Part shown: piece by piece, positions 23,903 to 35,713 of the stretch | Numbering within the stretch: the first letter of the stretch is position 1 | How the letters are laid out: each line of letters opens with the position of its first letter | From: Phoronis australis | Taxonomy: Eukaryota > Phoronida > Phoronidae | Reading direction: 5' to 3' | DNA length: 51,514 bases | Assembly (NCBI GenBank): GCA_002633005.1 | Contig: NMRA01000130.1 | Span: forward strand, 836,094-887,607 | Program-made: the position numbers and the translations under genes | The notes under the pieces: model-generated | The model's database searches: none | Seen by the model: only the letters and a program-made list of their open reading frames with translations | What the model was told of the DNA's origin: nothing

Positions 23903-26900
23903 CTTGCTGAGTGTCGACGTGAGTGACTCAACTCAAACCTAAGAATTCCCGCTAAGCCTGCCACTTGGTATCGTGTACCGTTTAGCACGCTAACGCGTTA
24001 ATCTTGTTCTGGGCGTATTAAACAACACGTTAATATTGGCTGTGTGCATGTGTTGAAGGGTTCCCTTGTCTAGTCTTCGTTAGATCAATGACTCAATTAG
24101 AGTTACGGTAGTTTGCAAAGCTCCGGTCCGGCTAAAATTTTGACATTGTCAGACAGGGAGATCCGAAGTTCGGCATGCCGGTATTCATTGTTATTTATCT
24201 CACAGATACAATCAAGCGTCATAGAGTATTTGTACATGGCTGATTCAGTTTATTCACCTTTCAAACGTCTATCTAACCCTCTCAGTACTTGTTCGGTAAC
24301 GGCGTTTGCGGACCTAGTTTCTTGTCGATCTGTAGCTACGCGAAACTCCGTCAACTATTGTTAGACGCATTTTGATAAGTTGTTTTGCAAACAATCAGTG
24401 TCCGGATCTAAACACCCGTGAAAGGGAATATTGACTGCATAGGTGTGAGTATTATTTCATTCCAGATACCGTTGTATTTAGAGCCTAGAGTCAATATCGA
24501 GCATCATCATTTTCATGATTTTATTCTTTTGAAGCCTGGAACTCGGAACTTCTATCACGATTGTTCCAGGTTACAGTGATCTCATTCGCTCACTGACCAA
24601 CAGGTTCGCTAAAGTAGCTGTAGTACCGACAGGGTCGCTACCCGTAGTTCCGCTGATCTTAGTCATAATATGAGACATCACATAGACCGGGCGCGCGCGG
24701 GACTCAGAAACATGGAGTCAGCGTTGTCGATATGACGTCATTTATTGGAAAGTATGACACAGGAAAAATGTCGGAAAACACTGGCCGGGGAGGGAAAGGG
24801 ACGATTTTAAATAATGTGTGGAAGCGGGGCTGATCTCTTTGCGAGCAAATAATTGCACGGTGTGGGGATACTACAACACGCCGAGAAGTGCTGCCTGGTG
24901 CTTGATCGGGGAGACTTCAGATCCGTGAGAGAGAAATGGGATTCGTGAGAGAAAACTATTTGCACGCTGAATCCCTAGCGATGCACAGGAAAGGAAGTCT
25001 GTGTTCTTTGCTTTTTAACCTTAAAAACCTTTTATCTATTTATATATACGACCACCATTGGGGAATTTTTTTCACATTGGTGTACATCAAAATGAGACCC
25101 CATTAAAAAGCTACCCTGATCATGTTTTAATATTAAAACGTTACCCGACTCATTTTTTCACGGAGTATAAATGCCACCTGAGTGAACGACACGTTCCTGT
25201 GGATTGACAAACGTGCAGCCACAGAGTCCACTCGGGTATCTGCCACTAGTTGCGATCTTCTATCAGTTTGATCATATTTCCCCTATCGACTGAATAACTC
25301 TTAAAAAAACGCATGTAGGTCCTACTTCACGTGTTTTTCATGTTTCTAAAATAAACTCACACTCTTCCGCGTCTTCATGTGTTATATATCGCACTTTGAA
25401 AAGGGCAATTTGCCCCGTTTGTTTACACAGTGAGTAATTGAGTCAGTCCACCCTGACACAGCGCCACCTATACTGAAAGTGGCCCTGTGAACAACACACG
25501 GAATTCCATGTGTGAGCATCAATGCGCATGCTTGGTTGAAAGTTTATCGATCACATCGCACACGCCTGCTATGCACTGTACTTGTTTGGACTTAGCCACG
25601 GGATTGGGGTTCTCTTGAATTTGTTTACTTCCATCACTGACCGTGTTAATACATGTAAATTGCAACTATTCAAGTCAAAGGTGGTCGCCGTACTACGTAA
25701 CAGTGAACTGAAAGGGTTTCCCAGATTTCAACCAATGGGAATGACTGAATAAGTGACGTCGCTTTCATTACTTTAACCAGTGAGAAGCCATGTTAAACAA
25801 CACTGCACAGTGCTACCTTTCGTACCACTTGCCGCTGTGAAAGAGTGTACAGTCAGTCGCGACTGGGAACACTTTTCAAAATGGCGTCAAGTTGTTAGCT
25901 GCAGTTGCGCGTACGCCCGGCGGTCTCATTCTCTCATTGTCCATCTCGTGCATTTACGCTAGCTGTGGTCTTAGGTTCATAAGCATTGTCGGGTATTGGT
26001 CAAGTGTATAGTGACACTTGCCAGACTACAATCACTACTGTCCACCCGTCACATTCACAAATGCTACTCTTATAAAAAAATGGAAACTTTTACCGTGTTC
26101 CGTCAATCTAAGTACTGTTCAATGAAGTCCACTGCTATTCGTTAAAGTACGCAAGTGGCTCCAAGTTCCAGCGCCTATGTAACCTGGAATACACGCGTTG
26201 CATGTTGCAGGCTGTATGTGTGAAATGGAACTGGGAACGTGGAAACATGTTCGAGGTTGCAGCTTCTAGGTTTGCAGAAAGTGGAAATCATGGTTCCGGT
26301 CAAGAACTCGAATGACTAACTTGCCTGTGAAAAACTGAGGCTTGGTCGTTGTATCCCAAAAAGACAGCAAGGATATAGGCTTAGCCTAATGGCCTTATTG
26401 TCGAGTCCGTAGCATTTTTAAAGACTCCTAGTGCCTCATACGTTATATCGCATAAGGCTTTGTGTGTGTACGGTGTTAATAATAATGATAATAACTTGTC
26501 AGAGTGAAGGTTGTCGTAAACTATGAACGAGGCATCGGCCGAGCATGCACTTTTCAACTTGTAGCGAATGCAGCGACGAATGATTTGAGTGTAACATTAG
26601 ATTTAAGTAACGTTCATTTTCCTGCTTTTTATGAATTGCTAAAAAGTGTGATTTTGTCTCCTACTAATATGTGAACCCGCAGTATCTTTTTATTTTTGAA
26701 GCTGCGCATACAGTAAGTCGGTCGATAACAAGTAAATAAACAAACAATTGTCAGCGCAATTACCGTTTCTGTGTCGCTCGCCGCCACCTGACACTTGTTA
26801 GTGAAATTGAATATTCGATAATAGGCGCCCAATTGTTCTCACGTTGCGTTGTTTGTTCAGACGAAAGTATTGCCTTTACATCGAATGGCTAGCCACGTGA

Positions 26901-27871
26901 TCAACGTTGTGCTGTTGCACACCAGTCGGTTCTGAACACTTGATTTGGACTGCTTTCTGTTTTATACTGTTGTCAGCATGCTTATCCAGTCACTGAACAC
27001 TGAGGTACCGTGGATGACTCGATGTAAAACATGGCATGCGTGCTAAAGAAAAAATAAACCGCTACACAAGTCAGTTCTTTGTCCCTAACACAGATATTGC
27101 TTGTACTCACAATATACGCAGTGTGATGGTCGTTATTCAGGGATGCGTAATAACTGATGGGAAAATATTATGTGTTTCTGTGCTTTACATGATATTATGT
27201 GCTTCTGTATTGTACAGGATATTCTGTACGTTAAACATTAATTGATGCAGATCAAGAACTGAAATTTCCGAATAAACGATCAACGCGTGAGATTTAACTA
27301 TTTTCCTAAACATCTGTTTCTTAACCAATCTATTGCTGCCGATTTCCCATAACAGCGTCTGTATTACCGTAACTTCTGACATGTGTGCGACTTTCGACAA
27401 TCTTTCGGTTCTGATCGAATTTCCAAATGGGAATACAATACTCTAGCGAATAAAAACAAAACTGCATCGATCGTTGTGGAACTAACTGTATTTTTAGTAA
27501 CTTCTGGCGAGAATGTACTTTATAAGATAATGCCACTGAAGGCCTAGCGTGTATTTATTACTGAAATCCCCAGTTTCCTTTATTGGTACAAGGTTAGAAC
27601 ATGTCGTGGATGGATCTCAATATATTGAAAGATGTTTCTTAAGTGAAACGGTTTTGTGAATACCATCTCCGCGTTTGCGTTTTTAGTGTCAATTTGTTAC
27701 AAAGTATGTGAAAAATCTCTTTCAGTGCCGGTACATCTTCGGTGGTGATTTTGACAGTGTATCACCAGAATCTAATAATTGAATTAAAAACTTATCAGTG
27801 AATTCTCTTAATTTTGAAAACATGATGTTATATTGGAATAGAATCACTTGAGAAAATCCAATTTGACTGAA
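23903..27871. other. Non-coding; scattered motif-like sites
   Basis: No gene is recognised. A slightly GC-richer stretch at 24640-25000 holds a gcgcgcgcggg run (about 24690) and a perfect TGACGTCA (about 24733). An aaaatggcgtcaag YY1-like site is at about 25877. These are isolated motifs without a linked first exon. Confidence 0.35.
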
Positions 27872-28014
27872 TAGGCATGCGAGAAAAGGCCATGCGTGAA
27901 CAGGCGTGCGTGAACAGGCATACGTTTACAGGCATGCGTGAATAGGCATGCGATTACAGGCATGCGTGAACAAGCATGGGTGAACAGGCATGCGTAAACA
28001 GGCATGCGCGAACA
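27872..28014. repeat. 14-bp minisatellite, about 10 units
   Basis: The consensus is caggcatgcgtgaa, with one 15-bp unit and point variants. Each unit contains gcatgcgtg, an alternating purine-pyrimidine run. Confidence 0.9.
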
Positions 28015-28147
28015 TTATTAAGGCTATGTAGGAACCTAGAACAAATATCTAAATTTTGTCTAACTTCGGTACAATAATCGTACCGATTTTCAGCCGTGTA
28101 CGTAAAAAATGCGGCCTCCACGAGCCTTTGAATCTGAAATCGAAAAC

Positions 28148-28175
28148 AAAATGGCCGCCACGTCCGCCATCTTGG
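28148..28175. promoter_or_regulatory. Opposed YY1-like motifs
   Basis: aaaatggccgcc (28148-28159) and gtccgccatcttgg (28162-28175) both match the YY1 core (AANATGGC) in opposite orientations. They lie 2.2 kb upstream of the Ly6 gene's start codon. No transcription start is visible, so assignment to that gene is speculative. Confidence 0.25.
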
Positions 28176-28308
28176 ATCCAATCATGACGAAAAACTATAG
28201 GCTTCCAGCACTTCTGCATCTAAAGGTTGTTTGTAAATTTTATGGTTATCGGAACAAAATTGCGACCTGTATCATGCGAGCAAACAAAAAAACAGTGTCA
28301 GAGCAACA

Positions 28309-28337
28309 TACTTGGCGAAATCCTATTTCGCCAAGTA
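28309..28337. other. Perfect 13-bp hairpin with 3-nt loop
   Basis: tacttggcgaaat (28309-28321) is the exact reverse complement of atttcgccaagta (28325-28337). The tight loop cct makes a stable stem in RNA or DNA. The arms contain a ttggcgaaa motif resembling an E2F half-site. Function unknown. Confidence 0.85.
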
Positions 28338-28721
28338 ATAATTTGTACATTATAGTAAATCTTTGACAAGCCGCTGGTACACTACTCGATATTTGCTTGT
28401 GTTGGCCGTCACGGGCCAGCCGCGTTTTGTATTGATTCTATCGGTTTATCGATTTCGGATGGAATCTACATGTACATGTACGTAGATGTTTGCCATTGTC
28501 CTGACGCACATAGCAAGTTGCTTTCTAACTTTATCGATATTAAGCTCCGATCAAATAATAGGCTGGACAATAAATTCGTGTCTATTAATCGATCTATCGG
28601 TTTTTGTTCCGAACAGTTTAGCTAACCGTCTGTTTGACTGGGACGGCTGTCTCACTTTGCCTGGGAACGTTCACGTGTCCAGTGCAACAAAAACAATCTA
28701 ACGGTCGAATATGCTCTATGA

Positions 28722-28955
28722 ATGGATCTGCTTATCGAGTATAACACTTCGTCGTTGCAATATCCTCGAACAACGCCGACCAGTGACTGGAGGTACCAAC
28801 AGCTCAATAGGGTGAATATTTCCCGAAGTCCTCACGGCGTTTTCTCGGAATCACCTCCATGCTGGTGTCGCTGGGTCTTGAGAGTTGTATGTAGCGCCGG
28901 AACAGTTATCGTCATCTCACTGCTGGTTCTCCTGGCCATTGCTTTTCTAGGATAA
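28722..28955 (+). CDS. Candidate 77-residue single-TM protein
   Basis: An ATG frame of 77 codons ends at the TAG at 28953-28955. The first ~50 residues are polar and Ser/Arg/Pro-rich. Near residues 47-54 is a C-W-C-R-W-V-L-R stretch, followed by one strong hydrophobic segment AGTVIVISLLVLLAIAFLG running to the C-terminus. This looks like a tail-anchored or type II mini-membrane protein. The start context is ordinary, no intron is required and no homologue is recognised. It may be chance, since a single hydrophobic run in a short frame is weak evidence. Confidence 0.3.
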   Translation: MDLLIEYNTSSLQYPRTTPTSDWRYQQLNRVNISRSPHGVFSESPPCWCRWVLRVVCSAGTVIVISLLVLLAIAFLG

Positions 28956-30385
28956 TCATCAACTCACTTCAAGACACTTCGATACATCTTGTATACAAAA
29001 GTGACAATTGTTCGTATGTTTGTCTTACGGCCATTCATGCATTGGAATGATTTAATAGAACGGAATGTAATGTAAACACTTAGATACTATTCAATTTCTA
29101 TAGTGTTTATCACTCGGCGGTGGGGCAGGCGGATTTGGAGGTCTAGGAATAGCAAAGAGGAGTAAAATATGTTTGAAAAGCTTGTTAACGACTGACGTAT
29201 TTCGCAATGTTGAGCATACGTGGATACTAGCGGTTCTTAACATAAATTACCAAAACTTGGTGCAATAAATTAAGATTGTAACGCGACAGAATATCTGCAA
29301 ACACTGCGTGACAGACCAAAACGTGTGAAGTGCGACAAGGAGTAGTGGGTGCCGCAGGACGCTTAGCCAGGAATGTGACGCTGAACCTGCCAAGGAGCTG
29401 TCCAGAGTTCTCTAGACGCCTTCCTTCGACACTTCATTGCAGCTATGCGATTCTACAAAGAGATATTGTGTAATTTTTTAACATTTAAACATGGGCTATG
29501 ACAGTTTAGAATTAGTGTGTGGTTTACCAATTTCGTTGTGCAAGCTTTTGGTTATGTAAAACAGCTAAGATAAAAAGTTCCAGGAACAGCGAAAGACCCG
29601 ATCCTGATCAATGTCATTAGCTTTAATTTTCCATATTTTTATAACTTGCTTATGAACAGGTTAGCGAAAACGATGTATGTCAAAATGTATGAGATGTTAT
29701 TACAGTCACACAGGTGGCCGATAAGCTTCGCTGTTGCATGGTTTTACTTTTTGTTGTAGTGAAAGTAACTAAGCCGGATAAATCTAAACAGGGATGTCAG
29801 TGAAGTAACCCATGTCTAACTTATTCTATTCTGCGAATTGGCCGGTATTTGTTGTATCCTTCTAAACCTTTGTGGAGATATTTTGCTAGACGCATCAAAT
29901 TGCAAAAAATAACTGCAGACGTTTGATGACTTCCATAACTTAATATAATGGGTGTACATCGGAAGCAAACATTTTTGCGTGTACCCTTACAATGGCCACC
30001 AAAGATTGTGAGCCGCAGCCTAATGAAACTTGACCCAAACTAATTAAATCGGATTAGTTTGAAACATTTAGTAACTTAGTCGTTGGCAATGTCGATGTTC
30101 CATAACAGAGTTTAAAGCATTTTTGATCTAACGACGTGTCACGTTGAAGCGGCTGACATCCTTCAAAATAACTTAATTCACCACTTAATTTAATTGTCAC
30201 TCTTATAGAAAGTAAATTCGTTATATGCTAACAAATTAGCCAAAGTTAGTATACTAAATTGTCTTAATTTAATTGTCAGCTATTAAGCCAATACAAATTG
30301 AATTGCTGAAAATGTAAGTGATGGCGGTGCGTGGTATCCGACCGATCAATGCGTCATGTCACGCTTCTTTCCCCTTTGCGGATAA
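28956..30385. other. Upstream region of Ly6 gene, no exon recognised
   Basis: AT-rich. The 5'UTR and promoter of the downstream gene should lie here or further upstream, but I see no clear TATA box or initiator. Short open stretches at 29310-29480 lack splice signals. Confidence 0.35.
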
Positions 30386-30422
30386 ATGAAGGTTTTTGCG
30401 GTGAAGTATCTTGTCGCTGGAG
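30386..30422 (+). CDS. Ly6 gene exon 1 (start, signal peptide)
   Basis: The ATG at 30386 opens MKVFAVKYLVAG and stops one base into the next codon before GTACTA. The donor is weaker than consensus, but phase and signal-peptide continuity with exon 2 are exact. Unspliced, the frame ends within a few codons. Confidence 0.75.
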
Positions 30423-33400
30423 GTACTATGCAGAATTTCGATTGCTGAAATGCCTTGTTAAAAATTCAAGAAGCTGACAAATACAAAAAGCTATTGTGAG
30501 TCTAGCAATTCAGTTCGAAACGCTGGATTTTTCTGTAAACTTGTCTAACTAAACATGTGAGGCTCAGCAAACAATCAGCATGGGGTTTATGGGACAGAAC
30601 CAGGGAATTCTACCACAGAACCTATGCACTTTGTCTCATAATTCAACGTTTAAACCTCACAGACCAATCACGGTCAGTGCAGCCATTTTGCTAGTATGCA
30701 CTAAGATCGCGAGCGTAGTTGCAAAACACTTGCCTTTCACTCACGTGATTTTTTTGGTCCTCCGTGTTCTCTCTTTTCTCGCAAAAACATGGTTTACGGA
30801 ACGCAACCCAGTTCTTACATTCGCTTACAGTGGCGTTTTCGATGTTTTTGTTATAATCAAAGAAGTTCATTGTCGATGTCTGACTTACTGCAAGTTGTGC
30901 ATACATTAAAAACGTCAATTACTATTTTTAAATGTAACCGTGTTCTTTCTATTCCGTAGTGGTGCTGGTTGGATATATACTTTGTTTTGGTGCAGGAGAC
31001 CAGTGCAAAGCAGGTAAGGAAATGACATCTTGTCCATAAAGATTCATAACGTAGAATTGTCGTGAGGACTTGACAGGGACCTGAGGGGTATCACGCTCCA
31101 CTGGCTTTTCTACAATATTTTGAAAAAGCTGTGCGCAGTTACAAATTTTGTGTCATAAAAGAGATAATGATACCTGCAGCTTTTCTGGGGAAAATAAGAG
31201 TCGTGGTATTCATGAACTACAATACTTAGCGATTGCAGCATTCGTTGAGGACCTCTGTCTAACTTGTGTGGTCCTCTGTGTGATTCGTTATCACAGTCCA
31301 CGTTGAATCGTGGGGATGTCTACATGCACCATTGACATAGACAGCGAGATTAAGCAGTTACCAAGACATCAAGCAGCACAACAGCATAACATTGCTCAAG
31401 GTTCTTGGTGGCATGCAGGCAATCAATATAACCTATTAACCTATGCATCAGATGACTTAAGCGTGTTAAAAATCGCGCACGTGAGAATTGACGTAAGCAA
31501 AGTTAAAACAGCAGTCCCGATGAAGGGGCCTGTTTCATGAAAAGTGACTTGAAATGTAGATCAGAAATTTGATCTTGCTCTCCAAACAACTATTTCCGAA
31601 AAATAAATAAATCTCAACTGAGCAACAGCGTTGTTAAGTCTGCGAATGTACACTTAATTGTTACAATATTTCTTGGAGAATGGACTGTGATGTGTGCATA
31701 ATTACTTGGAAAAACGTTTTCAGAAATTGCGAAGTGGAAGAGCAAGACCAAATTTCTGTCGTCTTATTCCACTTTTCTGAAATAGACCCCTGTAACGTGA
31801 CTGCTTTTTCTAATTTTGGTTTTGTTAATTCTCGTGCACGCGACTTTAAACGCGCTAAGTCATCTGATGCGGAAACTTGCAACATGTGTTTTACAGTGAG
31901 ATGATAATAGTTGCCATACGTACATGTACGTATACTTGGAAACAGTTTAAGGTTCTTTTCAGTCTGTGGGCCCTCCTCATTACATTATCTGAGTTATAAA
32001 AGAATCGTTGCAGTCACGGAATTTGAAACCCATCATTTATTTACACCACTTAAAAACTGACAACACACAACAGACCGTTGTTTAAGCTGCCAAGTGACTC
32101 CATGTCCTACGTAAACGTTCCAGCGACTTTCTGGACGGAGATTTTGACTTTCTTTCGTAGCTTGCAATAGCCTCGCTAATTAAAAATGGAGCCACATCCT
32201 GAGGAATGACTATTGGAACTACAGATTTGTGGTTAAATATTGCATTATGACACCCATTGACAAACTTTTTAATTGAGCTTTCAGTCAGCGAACATGCGAT
32301 AATTTTTTAAAAGTTTTTGTAATTGAGTTGTCGAAGTTAGGACAATGTACATGTACGGTCAAACTTATTTGAGATTATTTCTTACATTATTTACGCCAAT
32401 TGTGTTCTCTGTTCCGTTAGATACATGTAATGTACTTGTGCAGTTACATAGTATATCGCTTTGAAATCTCTTCACATTGGCGTGAATGGGTTATTTTTGT
32501 AGCTTATGACGTCAAATACCTATTTCTAAATCGCGAATGGAAATTGAGTGTTTATTTGAGAATTCTGGCATGATTCAAGTTATGGTTGTTAGTCTGGAGA
32601 ACGTAGGCAGAAGTTGTTACTTGGCGCGACGTACAAATATTTATTTTAGTCTACTATAAACTAGCAACAGGTACATGTTTAGCTGTTCGGTTATTCATTA
32701 CTTATTTGTAAACATAATAACAATAATTCTGTGTTGGTTCAACGCTAGAGTAAACTGCACGGCAAATCGTATTTGAGACCACAACCAGAAATGAACTGTT
32801 CGATACCGTAGTGCGAGAACATAGGGCCGGNCGGGAACATCGGTTGGGAACGTAGGGGTGGGGAACATAGGGATCTGGGAACAGCTGTACGGTCTCGCGC
32901 TAGATATGTAGTACCGGTATAAAACTCTTTTCTGTACGTCCGAGTGAACAGTCATAGAAACTCGAGCTCGTACTAAAAGTAAGAACATAAAACCATGTTT
33001 ATGGCTCAAGTTACAACCTTAGTACCTAGTAAGGTTTGTTACCTACGTCATTACACGAACATCTCTATTGCAGCCAAAGGCCCAATCCTCTGCTACGATT
33101 GTTCTACACTGGACGGCGATAACTTTTGTGGGGACCCGTTTAATGACTCGCATCCCGACATGCGCACAATATCTTGCGATTCGCAAAATGGTGAACTCTG
33201 CGCCAAATGGGTGAGGAAAAAGACAGAAGGTAAGAGCGCGTGGTGGAATCATCTGCAAAGATATACAAAAGCAGTGCTTCAACGTGTTTTATGTAAAGTT
33301 GCAACTTTACGTAAAATGGGTATATACGTTGATTACGAGCCAGCAGGTAGCGTGACCGTGTCGTCCATGGGTCGGCTCACCTACCTGTAAAATTATCACC

Positions 33401-35713
33401 ATATGGAAATCACTATTTCGTGAAACCATTGAGAAAATACAATTATAGTGATGTTTCATTCGTCCAAGACCGATAACATTTTAATTCTTCTTGCAGCAAA
33501 TTCCATCAATTTTAATTAGCTTTATAACTCATCATAATATTTGTCTTTAGCTAATATTTTGAATAAATAAACTTGTGCACATTTGAAACCGTTTCAAGAA
33601 CCTGCTTACACTGTTCTCGGATCCTCAGAGCAAACGTTTTGCTAACTTTTCAACTAAAACTATCATATTTGTCAGCACCTGAAGCTTCATTGTTGCTCTT
33701 TATTCTTCTGGACTTCAAGCTCACTCCTTCAAGATTATGACCTTGACCAAGAATTCACTTGAGGCGACGTGTTTAAATTTGGCACGGAAGAAAAAAAGAA
33801 TCAAAACACTTTATGCTAAAAATACTCTTTTAAAGTCACAAGCAGTGAGTTAACTAACTGTAGTTGCCTGGCCTTTCGCGCATGGTGGATCACGAGTTCA
33901 GTTTACTGCTATGTTTTTGTGGACGATGACGAACTAGCGCCATCTATAGTACTCCTGCTACAACATCTTTCATTCGTAAGTACTGAAGGCGTAAATAGGT
34001 TAGACGCAGTTTAAAATTAATGTTCACTTTTTAATGTCCTTATTTTGTAGGGATTATGAAAAAACACAAGATAAACATTTTTAACTGAAAATCTGTGATT
34101 TGATATAAAAATTCTTGATCAAATGTATTATCGGTTAGTCACTGCCGTAAAACAACAGTTGCTTTTCGGTGACATTTTCATCCAGGTTCTGCGGCAAAGG
34201 AAAGCTTGGATTCCTTTAACAAATTTACTGACGTAGAAGCGTAATGTTACATTACATGTACGTTTTTCGTTGATGTGAAAATTCACATCTAGCAACCGTA
34301 GATTTCACGTCAGTCTTGGTCCTTAAACATCTTACAAACTTTGGTTCGGGTCGGTGCAAGTTTCAAGTAAATTCAAGTTATTGTTTACAGCAGTTATTTT
34401 AAACACATGGCCTGTTAGTGCACAATGATCTATGCTGACATTCTTAGTTATTTGTAGAGACACTTAGTATCAAAACGCCTCATGGCACCTGAATTATCAA
34501 ACCCCAGTTTACGCAGCTGGAGCTTGAGAAACGGACCATTTTTCACGGAAACTTGCGGTTGCCAGGGGCGGATCCAGGATTTTGTGTTGGAGGGCAGAGT
34601 AGAGTATTAGCTAGGATTTTTTCAGTCAGCCATTCGAACCCCAGAACTGCCAAATGGAATCAAGGAGAATTTTAGAGGGGTCTAAGGCCCCCTTCGTCCC
34701 CCACTAAATCCGCCAATGGTTGCTCACAAGGCTGTTGAAGAATCGAAAATCGCTACATGGAAATCTTTGGTTTGTCATGATTTCACGTTTGCCTGACACG
34801 CTTTGACGAATTTCCGAAGTTTTGGATCAAAAATGAGATGTTGAATGGTGTCACACGAAAAAATATTAAAAACGCTTCAAGTGCCGGATGCGGTTTTTCA
34901 TGATGCACGTAAAATTAGATTAGACTGAAAAACAGATCGATGTAACAAGTTTGGTACACTGCGTTTTACAGAAAAAACGGCAACATGTTTCTGCAACAAC
35001 GTAATCAGTAACGTAGACTTGCATTACACACCATTGGGTACTCGTGTGAACCGTCACAGCTTACTGAAAGCGGGAGGGGGTGAAAAACTTGTTAGCTAAT
35101 CGCTCGCCATTGTTGTCTGTTAATTTTCTGTCTCTCTGCCTCTGTCTTTGTCTCTCTGCGTCCCCTCTCCCTCTCTCTTCCTCTCCCCCTCCTCTTTACC
35201 CTCTCTCTCTCCCTCCCTCTCCCCGTCCTCCCTCCCTCTCTTATTCCAACTCCCTCGCCCTCGCTTCCTCCCTCCTTCTACTGTGTGTGTGTACAGGTGT
35301 ATATATCTTACCGGGTCACATTTTTATGGACCGGGTGAGTGAATGAAATAGGCCTACTGTGGAACCCATGTCTCCTTAGATTTGACGGCCTTATTGCTTA
35401 ATTCATTTCAGACGACGTTAACGTCGATGTCATACGAACGTGCTCTAGCAAACTCAATTTGGAGCTATACATCACCTCCGTCTGTATGGATGAATCACGG
35501 CCAGGTAGCGGCCATCTATGTTTCTGTGAAAAGGATATATGCAACGGTGCTTCTGGACTTGGTAAATCTACAACTACCACCACGTTACTTGCAGTCGTAC
35601 TTGCATGCGTCTGTAAACACGCAATGTTCGCTCACTACAGTTGGAGAAATTCTGTGACATCTGTACTATTGCTAGCGATCATACATGCTTGCACGAACTC
35701 CTGGATATCCTGA
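30386..35713 (+). CDS. Ly6/uPAR-domain (quiver/sleepless-like) GPI-anchored protein, 4 exons
   Basis: Joined exons 30386-30422, 30960-31013, 33074-33229 and 35412-35713 give a 182-residue protein; every intron is GT-AG in phase 1. Residues 1-25 are a signal peptide (hydrophobic core VVLVGYILCFGAG). The Ly6 module spans about 36-128, with ten cysteines at 37, 40, 49, 65, 73, 93, 107, 119, 121 and 126. It begins C-Y-D-C, has the C-G-D-P-F-N block characteristic of invertebrate quiver/sleepless proteins, and ends C-F-C-E-K-D-I-C-N-G. N54-D-S is an N-glycosylation sequon. After a T-rich stretch the tail is hydrophobic (VTSVLLLAIIHAC), as for GPI attachment. Known relatives are extracellular membrane-tethered modulators, such as Drosophila SLEEPLESS acting on Shaker and nicotinic receptors; the partner here is unknown. 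Length and structure are normal and the gene looks intact. Confidence 0.85.
30960..31013 (+). CDS. Ly6 gene exon 2
   Basis: The acceptor ctttctattccgtag ends at 30959 and the donor is G|GTAAGG at 31014. This 54-nt exon (phase 1-1) encodes the rest of the signal peptide core (VLVGYILCFGAG) and the first mature residues. Confidence 0.8.
31014..33073 (+). other. Ly6 gene intron 2: palindrome, GGGAAC repeats
   Basis: This intron holds an 18-bp perfect palindrome (atacgtacatgtacgtat, 31916-31933). Near 32820-32885 there are four short tandem GGGAACAT/GGGAACGT-type repeats, with an N at 32831 inside them. No exon is seen within it. Confidence 0.6.
33074..33229 (+). CDS. Ly6 gene exon 3 (first half of the Ly6 domain)
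   Basis: The acceptor tctctattgcag ends at 33073 and the donor is G|GTAAGA at 33230. It encodes 51 full codons with C-Y-D-C, C-G-D-P-F-N, and two further cysteines before K-W-V-R-K-K. Conservation of the C-G-D-P-F-N block is the main family evidence. Confidence 0.9.
34563..34718. mobile_element. 156-bp GGCGGATCC-type TIR element, copy 2 (in Ly6 intron 3)
   Basis: It begins caggggcggatccagg and ends aatccgccaatg, with a perfect 5-bp duplication gttgc (34558-34562 and 34719-34723). It is colinear with 1173-1330. It lies in the last intron of the Ly6 gene. Confidence 0.9.
35126..35290. repeat. CT-rich (polypyrimidine) microsatellite
   Basis: Degenerate CTCTCC/CCTC repeats lie about 120 bases upstream of the acceptor of Ly6 exon 4, inside intron 3. 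Confidence 0.85.
35412..35713 (+). CDS. Ly6 gene exon 4 (second half of the domain, GPI tail, stop)
   Basis: The acceptor taattcatttcag ends at 35411. It encodes the R-T-C-S segment, a C-M pair, the closing C-F-C-E-K-D-I-C-N-G, then a T-rich spacer and hydrophobic C-terminus to the TGA at 35711-35713. Confidence 0.9.

Noticed and set aside
27872-28014. CRISPR-like array of short repeats
   Set aside because: Units are directly adjacent 14-mers without unique spacers, in a eukaryotic genome: a minisatellite.
32995-33390. 131-codon plus-strand frame covering Ly6 exon 3
   Set aside because: Only 33074-33229 is exon; the flanks are intron. The spliced model gives a signal peptide and a complete Ly6 domain, whereas the unspliced frame gives neither.
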